From contig CAJWCX010000040.1 of the NCBI GenBank assembly GCA_913031405.1, positions 1-8,105 on the forward strand: 8,105 bases of DNA, in the 5' to 3' direction. The notes beneath the pieces are model-generated. The model ran no database searches. It was not told the DNA's origin and saw only the letters and a list, made by a program, of their open reading frames with translations. Numbering within the stretch: the first letter of the stretch is position 1; every line of letters starts with the position of its first letter. Source of the DNA: an uncultured Flavobacteriales bacterium (GTDB lineage Bacteria; Bacteroidota; Bacteroidia; Flavobacteriales_D; Crocinitomicaceae). The translations under genes and the position numbers were made by a program. This document shows positions 1 to 6,777 of this stretch, in pieces.

Positions 1-2042
1 TTTAATGCCGAATCTTCATCTTGCTTAGCTAATTCTTGTGCCCAATAAAGCGCCAAATAAAAATGGCTTCCTCTGTTGTCTAATTCACCGCATTTTCGAG
101 ACGGAGACTTATCATTTAAGAGAAATTGTCCAGTAGCTGAATCAAGTGCTTCACCCAATACTCGGGCCTTTGAATTCCCGGTGGCATCTGCAAGGTGCTC
201 TAAAGATACGGCTAGAGCTAGAAATTCTCCTAAAGAATCCCACCTCAGGTGATTCTCTTTTTCAAACTGATCGACGTGTTTAGGAGCAGAACCTCCAGCA
301 CCTGTTTCAAAAAGTCCACCACCATTCATCAAAGGAACGATTGAAAGCATTTTCGCTGAAGTACCCAGTTCCAGAATGGGGAATAAATCGGTCAAATAAT
401 CCCTTAGAACATTTCCAGTTACTGAAATAGTATCTTCTCCTTTTTTTATTCTTTCTAATGAAAATAGGGTAGCGTCGAACGGTGAAAGAATAGAAATTTC
501 TAATCCATTGGTATCATGATCCTTTAAATAAGTTGCAACCTTGTTCATAAGTTGAGCATCATGAGCTCGATTTTCATCTAGCCAAAATACCGCGGGTGTT
601 TGGGTTGCCCGCGCCCTCTTAACAGCCAGCTTTACCCAGTCCTGAATAGGAAGATCCTTTACCTGACACATTCTCCAAATGTCGCCGGCTTGAACAGAAT
701 GCTCCATTAATATTATTCCATTTTCGTCTGTAACTTGAACCTTTCCAGCTTCTTTAACTTCAAAGGTTTTATCATGAGAGCCATATTCTTCTGCTTTTTG
801 GGCCATTAAACCCACGTTAGAAACACTCCCCATTGTAGCAGGGTCAAAGGCGCCATTCTCCTTACAAAAATCAATAGTTGCTTGATATATTGGAGCATAA
901 GATGAGTCAGGGATAACAGCCTTTGTATCTTGTGTTTTTCCATCTGAATTCCACATTTGTCCAGAATTGCGAATCATTGCGGGCATCGATGCATCAATAA
1001 TGAAATCGCTAGGAACATGTAAGTTCGTAATGCCATTATCCGAATCAACCATAGCAATGGCAGGACCATCGTGATAACATTTTTTAATGTCCTTTAAGAT
1101 TTCTTCTTTTTGATCATTAGCCAATTGATTGATTTTCGAAGTAAGGTCGCCAAAACCATTATTAACATCTACCCCGAGCATTGTAAATAGATCACTATAT
1201 TTTTCAAATAGTGGTTTAAAAAATGTTCTAACCGCATGTCCAAAAATAATAGGGTCTGAAACCTTCATCATGGTCGCTTTCATATGTAATGAGAACAATA
1301 AGTCATTTTTTTTACTGTCTATAATCTCTCTTTCTAAAAAGGAATTCAAGGAATGAATTGACATGCTTGTGCCATCTACAATCTCACCCTTGAGTACTTT
1401 AATGCTATCCTTCAAAATGATTTTATTGCCATTTTTACAAACAAGGGTAATTGATAAATGCCCATCATTTTTTATAGTAACAGACTTTTCATTTGATTTA
1501 AAGTCTCCATCCGACATCGTCGCAACGTGTGTTTTTGAATCAGATGACCATGGCCCCATTTTGTGGGGATTCTTTTTCGCATAATTTTTTACTGCTTTAG
1601 GGGCTCTCCTGTCTGAATTGCCCTCTCTTAGTACAGGGTTTACTGCACTGCCTTTTACCTTGTCGTAAGTGGCTTTAACACTTTTTTCGTCATCGTTTTT
1701 AGGCTCCTCTGGATAGTTTGGTAATTTGTACCCCTTAGCCTGAAGTTCTTTAATTGTTGACTTGAGTTGAGGAACAGAAGCACTAATATTGGGGAGCTTG
1801 ATGATGTTTGCCTCGGGTGTTTTAGCCAAGACACCTAACTCTTTCAAGGCATCATTTATTTTTTGATCTGCACTTAGGTATTCTGGAAATTGAGAAAGAA
1901 TTCTTCCTGCTAATGAAATGTCTCGTGTTTCAATATTTAAATTGGCACTAGAGGCAAACGCCTGAACTATCGGCAAAAAGGAATAAGTAGCCAGTGCCGG
2001 GGCTTCGTCAGTCTTTGTGTAAATGATGGTTGATTTTCGCAT
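1..2042 (-). CDS. icd: Monomeric NADP-dependent isocitrate dehydrogenase (C-terminus beyond window)
   Basis: Cytoplasmic TCA-cycle enzyme that oxidatively decarboxylates isocitrate to 2-oxoglutarate with NADP+, giving NADPH. I translated the complement through the window and found 680 codons with no stop or frameshift. The family is about 740 residues, so roughly 60 C-terminal residues lie off the left edge. Residues fall at the numbering I recall for the Azotobacter monomeric enzyme: isocitrate ligands S132, N135, R139, R145, K255, Y420 and R547; metal ligands D350, D548 and D552; NADP-phosphate contacts H589, R600 and R649. H589 and R600 argue for NADP rather than NAD. Other landmarks are MGPWSSDSKTHVATMSDGDF at 162-181 and NGGGLFETGAGGSAPKH at 573-589. 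The ATG at 2042-2040 gives the typical N-terminus MRKSTIIYTKTDEAPALATY. There is no clear ribosome-binding site, which is usual in this phylum. It is unrelated to the dimeric IDH family and is transcribed away from the lipoprotein gene. Confidence 0.97.
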   Translation of the reverse strand, partial: MRKSTIIYTKTDEAPALATYSFLPIVQAFASSANLNIETRDISLAGRILSQFPEYLSADQKINDALKELGVLAKTPEANIIKLPNISASVPQLKSTIKELQAKGYKLPNYPEEPKNDDEKSVKATYDKVKGSAVNPVLREGNSDRRAPKAVKNYAKKNPHKMGPWSSDSKTHVATMSDGDFKSNEKSVTIKNDGHLSITLVCKNGNKIILKDSIKVLKGEIVDGTSMSIHSLNSFLEREIIDSKKNDLLFSLHMKATMMKVSDPIIFGHAVRTFFKPLFEKYSDLFTMLGVDVNNGFGDLTSKINQLANDQKEEILKDIKKCYHDGPAIAMVDSDNGITNLHVPSDFIIDASMPAMIRNSGQMWNSDGKTQDTKAVIPDSSYAPIYQATIDFCKENGAFDPATMGSVSNVGLMAQKAEEYGSHDKTFEVKEAGKVQVTDENGIILMEHSVQAGDIWRMCQVKDLPIQDWVKLAVKRARATQTPAVFWLDENRAHDAQLMNKVATYLKDHDTNGLEISILSPFDATLFSLERIKKGEDTISVTGNVLRDYLTDLFPILELGTSAKMLSIVPLMNGGGLFETGAGGSAPKHVDQFEKENHLRWDSLGEFLALAVSLEHLADATGNSKARVLGEALDSATGQFLLNDKSPSRKCGELDNRGSHFYLALYWAQELAKQDEDSAL

Positions 2043-2074
2043 AATGCTCGTATTTCAATGGTCGTAAAGAAGAG

Positions 2075-2104
2075 CAAATTTAACGAATCTTTCGCACCTA
2101 CGAA
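2075..2104 (-). promoter_or_regulatory. icd: Probable icd promoter (Bacteroidota-type -33/-7)
   Basis: On the minus strand, TAAATTTG (2082-2075) matches the Bacteroidota -7 consensus TAnnTTTG exactly. It lies about 32 bp ahead of the icd ATG. A TTC (2104-2102) in place of the usual TTG sits 19 bp further upstream, which is the expected spacing. The predicted 5' leader is about 25 nt. Between the elements, ATTCGT occurs twice with a 17-bp period (complements at 2100-2105 and 2083-2088), and TTCG/CGAA forms a small dyad at 2091-2104. Either could be an operator, but both are short enough to be chance. Confidence 0.5.
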
Positions 2105-2228
2105 TTGTGAATGGGTGACATTTTGGTATTCCGAGTTATAAAGAAATAAAACCTTTTGCGAGAAGGACGCCTCAGTAAGAAAAAAAAATTAATTTAGAAA
2201 CACCCATGTGTATTCAACAAAAACAATT

Positions 2229-3620
2229 ATGAATCAATACAAAGGTCTTTTATTTGCATGTTTTTTATTAGTTCTTTTTGGCTGCAGCTCAATAGAGGCG
2301 GCATTTCCTGAATTGGAATCTGATCCCGCCGAACCATTTTCTCCAGAGTTGTCGGTAATGAATGTGCAATTGGAAGTAGACATGAGTCCTTTTTTAAAGA
2401 TGTTAGAAAATGAGACTCCTCGATCTTTTAAGGGTGGTAAAAGTCTTTGCGAAGGGGTGAGTTATGATTATGACTTTAACAGGTCGGAAATTGAGTTTGC
2501 AACGCTTCGAAATGAAGTAAACTACACAATTAGGGGCGGTTTTGGTCTAGAGCTTAATTATTGTCCTTTGTGTGTAACCCTTTTTGGAGTTAGTTCTTGT
2601 TCCGTACCAAGAATTTATGGTTCTTGTGGTATTGATGAACCCCGAAGAAGGTATGCAATGAAATATGGGACTAAATTAAAACTGAACAATGATTATCAGC
2701 TAAGCTCATCCACAAAACTGAAGTCATTTAAGATTCAAGACCCATGTGAAATCACATTTATGAAGTTCGATGTGACGGAAAAGGTGAAAAAGGAAATTCA
2801 AAATGAATTAAAAAGCATGGCTAAAAAGATTGATCGGCAAATTTCTGAGATAGACCTTAAGTCAAAAATGGATAGTGCTTGGAGTATTTTAAGTCAGCCT
2901 TTATCAATTGATCAATATGGATTTCTTTACATAAATCCACAAAGCGTATCCGTCAGTGATTTAACATACAGGCACATGACGGCTTTTTTCAACTTAAACC
3001 TATTTTTTGCCCCTATTTTAACAACAAATAAAGAAGCTGTTTTTCAGTCTAAACTAGGGCAAATGGAAGACCACAGCCGGGTTGATGGATTTAATATTAT
3101 AGCTGATATTCAGATGGGTTATGATTCTATTTCATCCCTTTTAACAAAGCATCTCTATGATACAGAAATACCCCTCAAGAACAAGACACTTTTGGTTAAA
3201 GAATTGTCTGTCGTAGGCTCAAATGACGGGCGACTTATTTTTCGAGTTGCTTTTGAAGGTTTTAGAAAAGGAACCATATACCTCACTGGGGTTCCCCAAA
3301 TCGATTCTGCGAATCAGACTTTGGATTTTTCTGGATTGGATTTTGAAATAAAGACCAGAAGTCTTCTTTTAAAATCATCCCAGTGGCTCTTAAATAATAA
3401 GATCATCAATGAAATAAAGCAAAAAGCAAAAATTGACTTATCCGCCAAGTTTACAGAGGCTAAAGTCAACCTAAAAGAAAAGCTTTCAGGCGAAATTCAG
3501 GATGGTATTTATACAAAGACTAAGTTTAAAGATATCAGAATATCGAAGTTATTATTAACTTCAAAGCAGATAACTATTAGAACTAATTTAACAGGTAATT
3601 TGAAAATTACAATTGACTGA
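2229..3620 (+). CDS. DUF4403-family lipoprotein
   Basis: The function of this family is unknown. The protein is predicted to be lipid-anchored on the periplasmic side of the envelope. The 463-residue product starts with a textbook lipoprotein signal, MNQYKGLLFACFLLVLFGC, with the lipidated cysteine at C19. The body resembles DUF4403 proteins of Bacteroidota in length and landmarks: W218 followed by QPLSID and GFLYINPQSV (224-240), then KGTIYLTGVPQID (347-359), the DFSGLDFEIKTRSLL stretch (366-380), a tryptophan-containing amphipathic segment (383-410), and a C-terminal beta-rich region ending TGNLKITID. An in-frame GTG at 2208 would add seven polar residues ahead of the signal, so I chose the ATG at 2229. 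Six further cysteines (C74, C112, C115, C124, C133, C173) cluster around a CPLC motif and could form periplasmic disulfides. Its stop overlaps the possible TTG start of the next gene, implying co-translation. Family assignment is from recall of the pattern, not a search. Confidence 0.8.
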   Translation: MNQYKGLLFACFLLVLFGCSSIEAAFPELESDPAEPFSPELSVMNVQLEVDMSPFLKMLENETPRSFKGGKSLCEGVSYDYDFNRSEIEFATLRNEVNYTIRGGFGLELNYCPLCVTLFGVSSCSVPRIYGSCGIDEPRRRYAMKYGTKLKLNNDYQLSSSTKLKSFKIQDPCEITFMKFDVTEKVKKEIQNELKSMAKKIDRQISEIDLKSKMDSAWSILSQPLSIDQYGFLYINPQSVSVSDLTYRHMTAFFNLNLFFAPILTTNKEAVFQSKLGQMEDHSRVDGFNIIADIQMGYDSISSLLTKHLYDTEIPLKNKTLLVKELSVVGSNDGRLIFRVAFEGFRKGTIYLTGVPQIDSANQTLDFSGLDFEIKTRSLLLKSSQWLLNNKIINEIKQKAKIDLSAKFTEAKVNLKEKLSGEIQDGIYTKTKFKDIRISKLLLTSKQITIRTNLTGNLKITID

Positions 3621-4767
3621 TTTGAGGATACTTTTTTTATTCTTAATGTTTTTGAGCCTGTTTTTCCCGACCAATGTCTGGAGTCAGAAATCTTATTGTT
3701 CATGTGAGAATGGTGTTTCATTGACCAATAATAATGTATATCATTTGTCTTTTCAAGGGAAAAAGGGAAGGGACAAGTCTGGGCTGAAAAATTATGCAAA
3801 GGAAAAAGAGCTCTCAAAAAATCAAATTTGGCTATTCTTTGACCCCCCTTCCTCAGGGCGTATAAAATTGCTTTTCGACTCTACAGATAAAGCCTTTACT
3901 ACTTATGTTTTTATGCAATCACTAGAAGATATTTGTGCTGATTTTAATTCCCATAGGGCACAACTCATATATTCAGAAAAAAACCCTAAAAATATTGAAA
4001 AAACACAGCTTTATATTGAACAGGGCTTGCGATATGCAATTGTCCTTGCTGGAAAAAGCAAGGTTAAAGATTCCGTTTCTCTGAATATTCTTTTTAGCCC
4101 CCAAGATATAGAAGGAAATGAAATAGTTGATTCACTCATGTTCGACTTGACAAAGCCATCAAAACACAAAAAATATTGGCTGCATATTCGAAATTCCGTA
4201 AATCATAAGCCAGTTAAGGGAACTATTTCTTTTGATGGTTCTAATGAGATTGATGGCGCTTATGTTGCTAGTGATTTGGTCATGAACCTTTCTCGCAATA
4301 TTAAAATATGTGAACTGAATATTGATGCCGAAGGATATTTTTCTTTTGATCAAGAAGACTATAAAATTATTTTGGGAGACAATGGATTTAGAGATACTGT
4401 TTATTTAAAACCATTGGTTCGTGGAATGGTTGCTAAAATAGATGAGATTTATTTTGCGGCAGGACTTCCAGACATTTTGGAGGAATCGTTACCAAAATTA
4501 AATAGGCTAAGAGATTTTTTGTTGGTCAATCCTACTGTTAATATTGAAATTCAAGGACATGTAAATGGCGACGGCACTAAAAAAATGAAGTCAAAAAAAT
4601 TATCTAAGAAGAGAGCAAAAAGAATTTTGTTCTATTTAGTTGACGCAGGTATTTCTCACGATCGACTTAGTGCCAAGGGCTACGGTTTCACAAAACCCGT
4701 ATTTGATTCTCCTCAAAATGAAATGGAAAAAGAGACCAACCGTCGCGTGGAGATATTAATTAAGTAG
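3613..4767 (+). CDS. Secreted envelope protein with C-terminal OmpA peptidoglycan-binding domain
   Basis: Probably a periplasmic or outer-membrane protein that binds peptidoglycan. The reading frame opens only after a stop at 3601, and its starts are TTG at 3613 (overlapping the previous gene by 8 bp), TTG at 3622, or ATG at 3646. The ATG would cut the signal peptide short, so a TTG start is likely. Domains, in 3613 numbering: signal peptide 1-25 ending NVWSQ; a beta-rich domain of about 28-162 with CSC near its start and QIWLFFDPPSSGRIKLLF at 71-88, resembling PPC-type beta-sandwiches; a probable carboxypeptidase-regulatory-like domain of about 187-268; and an OmpA domain of about 272-384. 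OmpA motifs are IEIQGH (311-316), LSKKRA (330-335), AGISHDRLSAKGYG (345-358) and NRRVEI (376-381). The usual GHTD is GHVNGDG here. The first two domain calls are inference; the OmpA domain is clear. Confidence 0.88.
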   Translation: MTDLRILFLFLMFLSLFFPTNVWSQKSYCSCENGVSLTNNNVYHLSFQGKKGRDKSGLKNYAKEKELSKNQIWLFFDPPSSGRIKLLFDSTDKAFTTYVFMQSLEDICADFNSHRAQLIYSEKNPKNIEKTQLYIEQGLRYAIVLAGKSKVKDSVSLNILFSPQDIEGNEIVDSLMFDLTKPSKHKKYWLHIRNSVNHKPVKGTISFDGSNEIDGAYVASDLVMNLSRNIKICELNIDAEGYFSFDQEDYKIILGDNGFRDTVYLKPLVRGMVAKIDEIYFAAGLPDILEESLPKLNRLRDFLLVNPTVNIEIQGHVNGDGTKKMKSKKLSKKRAKRILFYLVDAGISHDRLSAKGYGFTKPVFDSPQNEMEKETNRRVEILIK

Positions 4768-4770
4768 GTT

Positions 4771-6072
4771 CTAATAGTACGGTGATATCATAAAATAAAC
4801 GATCACTCCAGAAACCGCAACATAAAGCCAAAGAGGAAAAGAAAACCGCGTCCATTTTTTATGTCTTTCAAAATCACCCTGCCACGCAAAGAGATAAGAA
4901 AATAGAACTAAAGGAATCACAATGAGACTCAATAAAATATGAGAGATTAGAATGAAAAAATAAACCCCTCGAAGAACACCTTCTCCCCCGTATGGAGTGG
5001 AGTCAGAGGTCATGTGATAGGCGACATAGAGTAAAAGAAATAAGAGCGAAAACACCAAGCAAAATTGGACAATTCCCTGATGAAGTTTGATTTTTTTGTT
5101 CTTTATTGCCCATAGTGCTATAACTAAACCAACTGCTGTGAGTCCATTTAATGTTGCATATATGGGGGGTAAAAATGAAAAGTCCACACCATCTATTTTA
5201 ATACCAAAAAGAACGGCTACAGCAAGCGGAATAATTATTGATAATCCTATGATGATCTTTTTTAAAACTGTATCTTTTTGTTTTTTGACCGATCGAATGC
5301 GTCCTTTTTGACTGGATATTTTAATCTTAATGGCATCCCATAATTTGATTCTATGAAGAAGAGCTTGTTGAGAAATATCGGTTACCTCTTTGTATTTTTC
5401 TGGGTCGTCTCCACAGAGTTCAGATACCATTTTCAACGCAATGGGACCGTGTTCATCTCCATCAAGTTCGATATGCCGATCTAGGTAATATCGCAATTTA
5501 TTGTATCGGGTATTATTTGAATCAGCTTGCTTGAGTATTTCAATAAACATATCAGGGATGAGGTCTTCTCTACCAAACGTGAACGCAGCCGCTATGCAGT
5601 GGTTTTTGCCTGACTCAATCACTTCAAATGAAAAAAGAACAAAATTTCTCACAGCTGGATCAATATCGAGTTGGTTCAGTGCACTTTTTATGTCTGAACC
5701 GTTTTCTATGAGGGTAATTAATTTTTTGATTTCTATTGGGTTGGCACCAATTTGCGCCATAGAATCTAAATACATTTCAAAATGACTTGAGGCTTCACCT
5801 AACTCATTGATGTCACTCTCTTCAGCATGCACGATTTCATTGATGAACCTTGCTAAGGAAGCACTTGGCCTTGGGGTCCAGGGTATGGATGTGTTGGTTA
5901 AATTTATTTGAAGAGCCTTTAGAAGGGACATAAAGTCCCAAACAGCGAAAACATGCATTTCCATGAAGAGCCGAACATCATCTAGACCCATTAACTCATT
6001 GTAGAGCTGATGGTTTTTGAGCTGCTCCCGAAGGGGGATTAAATCGTTTTCAATTTCTTCTATTTGTAACAT
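4771..6072 (-). CDS. DUF3050 (heme-oxygenase-like) - DUF420 (YozB/CtaM-like) fusion protein
   Basis: A 433-residue fusion. Residues 1-250 match DUF3050, a helical family of the heme-oxygenase-like fold: MEMHVFAVWDFMSLLKALQ (37-55), NEIVHAEESD (78-87), SSHFEMYLDSM (95-105), AAFTFGREDLIPDMF (162-176) and LRYYLDRHIELDGDEHGP (193-210). Acidic and histidine residues E38, E84/E85, H97, E150, D204 and H208 could form a di-metal site, as D204-x3-H208 resembles the D-x2/3-H of heme-oxygenase-like diiron oxidases; this is inference. Residues 273-433 match DUF420, a membrane family including YozB and CtaM needed for aa3 oxidase function in Gram-positives. It has five predicted helices (about 273-291, 303-323, 333-353, 368-395, 412-430) with H331, H353, H378 and H404. 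The linker 251-272 is basic. I see no ATG, GTG or TTG codon between M215 and the first helix, so separate initiation is unlikely. It starts 3 bp after the SCO1 stop, with AAGG upstream of the ATG. Confidence 0.9.
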   Translation of the reverse strand: MLQIEEIENDLIPLREQLKNHQLYNELMGLDDVRLFMEMHVFAVWDFMSLLKALQINLTNTSIPWTPRPSASLARFINEIVHAEESDINELGEASSHFEMYLDSMAQIGANPIEIKKLITLIENGSDIKSALNQLDIDPAVRNFVLFSFEVIESGKNHCIAAAFTFGREDLIPDMFIEILKQADSNNTRYNKLRYYLDRHIELDGDEHGPIALKMVSELCGDDPEKYKEVTDISQQALLHRIKLWDAIKIKISSQKGRIRSVKKQKDTVLKKIIIGLSIIIPLAVAVLFGIKIDGVDFSFLPPIYATLNGLTAVGLVIALWAIKNKKIKLHQGIVQFCLVFSLLFLLLYVAYHMTSDSTPYGGEGVLRGVYFFILISHILLSLIVIPLVLFSYLFAWQGDFERHKKWTRFSFPLWLYVAVSGVIVYFMISPYY

Positions 6073-6075
6073 ACT

Positions 6076-6777
6076 TTACCTTAGCTCTTTCAAAAGTATT
6101 TCAATACCTCTTTTCAACCTTTGCCTTTCTAATTTGTTCACGCTACCATCATAATCAGTGATGTTATATACACCCCTGACATGTCCTAGCGTATCAATTA
6201 GACTAAAAGCTCCTGAGTGAGCATAACCACCCTCGGCATCTTCATCTCTTCCTGCAAAGATCTTAAAGTTCTCTATACCAAGCCTATGTGTTTCTGTTTC
6301 GTCTCCAGTTAGAAAGTCCCAATTCAAACAAGAATCGCAATAACTATTTTTGTAAGACCTTAAAACTCTAGGTGTGTCCTGGGTGGGGTCAATTGAAAAA
6401 GACAAAAACTGTATTTTATCTGAAAGATCCAACTCATTTGCATATTTATAAATGCCCAGCATTTCAACATTCATTATGGGACAAATCGTTGGGCATGTGG
6501 TGAAAAAGAATTCCGTAATCCATATTTTTCCGGAATAACTATCATTTGAAACCGCGAGAGAGTCTTGATTGATAAAATGGAATAATGGAATTCGCTCGTA
6601 GATGGTATCGCTGATTATTTGTCCGTTTTCTTCTTTATTTACAATGTCCATAGATCCGATATACGGTAAAGTTATTGCGCTGCTTTCTGCTAAAGAATTT
6701 TGCTTGTGATTTTTTGTTGATGAGTCTGTGCAAGAAAGAAAAAGAGAGAAAAAACTAACAAAAAACAGAAACCTCAT
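6076..6777 (-). CDS. SCO1/SenC/PrrC copper chaperone lipoprotein
   Basis: Periplasm-facing assembly factor for the CuA site of cytochrome c oxidase, acting as a copper donor and/or thiol-disulfide reductant for subunit II. The 233-residue product begins with a lipoprotein signal, MRFLFFVSFFSLFLSC, giving a lipidated C16. The thioredoxin-like domain follows at about 64-231. The copper-binding set is complete: C95 and C99 in CPTICP, and H187 in YAHSGAF. Other SCO hallmarks are KIQFLSFSIDPTQDTP (121-136) and NWDFLTGD (152-159). An extra CDSC motif at 147-150 sits just before NWDFLTG, where many SCO proteins have no cysteines. Its ATG overlaps the stop of the upstream SCO-like gene in an ATGA, so the two are translationally coupled. 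It is followed at 3 bp by the DUF3050-DUF420 fusion. Confidence 0.95.
   Translation of the reverse strand: MRFLFFVSFFSLFLSCTDSSTKNHKQNSLAESSAITLPYIGSMDIVNKEENGQIISDTIYERIPLFHFINQDSLAVSNDSYSGKIWITEFFFTTCPTICPIMNVEMLGIYKYANELDLSDKIQFLSFSIDPTQDTPRVLRSYKNSYCDSCLNWDFLTGDETETHRLGIENFKIFAGRDEDAEGGYAHSGAFSLIDTLGHVRGVYNITDYDGSVNKLERQRLKRGIEILLKELR

Noticed and set aside
1129..1584. Two plus-strand open frames of 73-75 codons opposite icd.
   Set aside because: They are antisense to a fully conserved icd frame and their translations resemble no protein family.
2180..2197. Possible plus-strand promoter TAATTTAG (2190-2197) after a nine-A run.
   Set aside because: It is one mismatch from the -7 consensus, but no TTG lies at the needed 17-23 bp upstream. 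The TTTTG at 2154-2158 is too far away.
2206..2231. Alternative starts upstream of the lipoprotein: ATG at 2206 and GTG at 2208.
   Set aside because: ATG 2206 is in another frame and ends after eight codons. GTG 2208 adds seven polar residues before an already ideal lipoprotein signal starting at ATG 2229.
3509..3817. Minus-strand open frame of 102 codons across the DUF4403/OmpA junction.
   Set aside because: It is antisense to two well-supported genes, with no recognisable domain or signal.
5250..5330. Splitting the 433-residue gene into separate DUF3050 and DUF420 genes.
   Set aside because: The frame is continuous and there is no ATG, GTG or TTG codon in the linker. The only later GTG (residue 296) lies beyond the first membrane helix.
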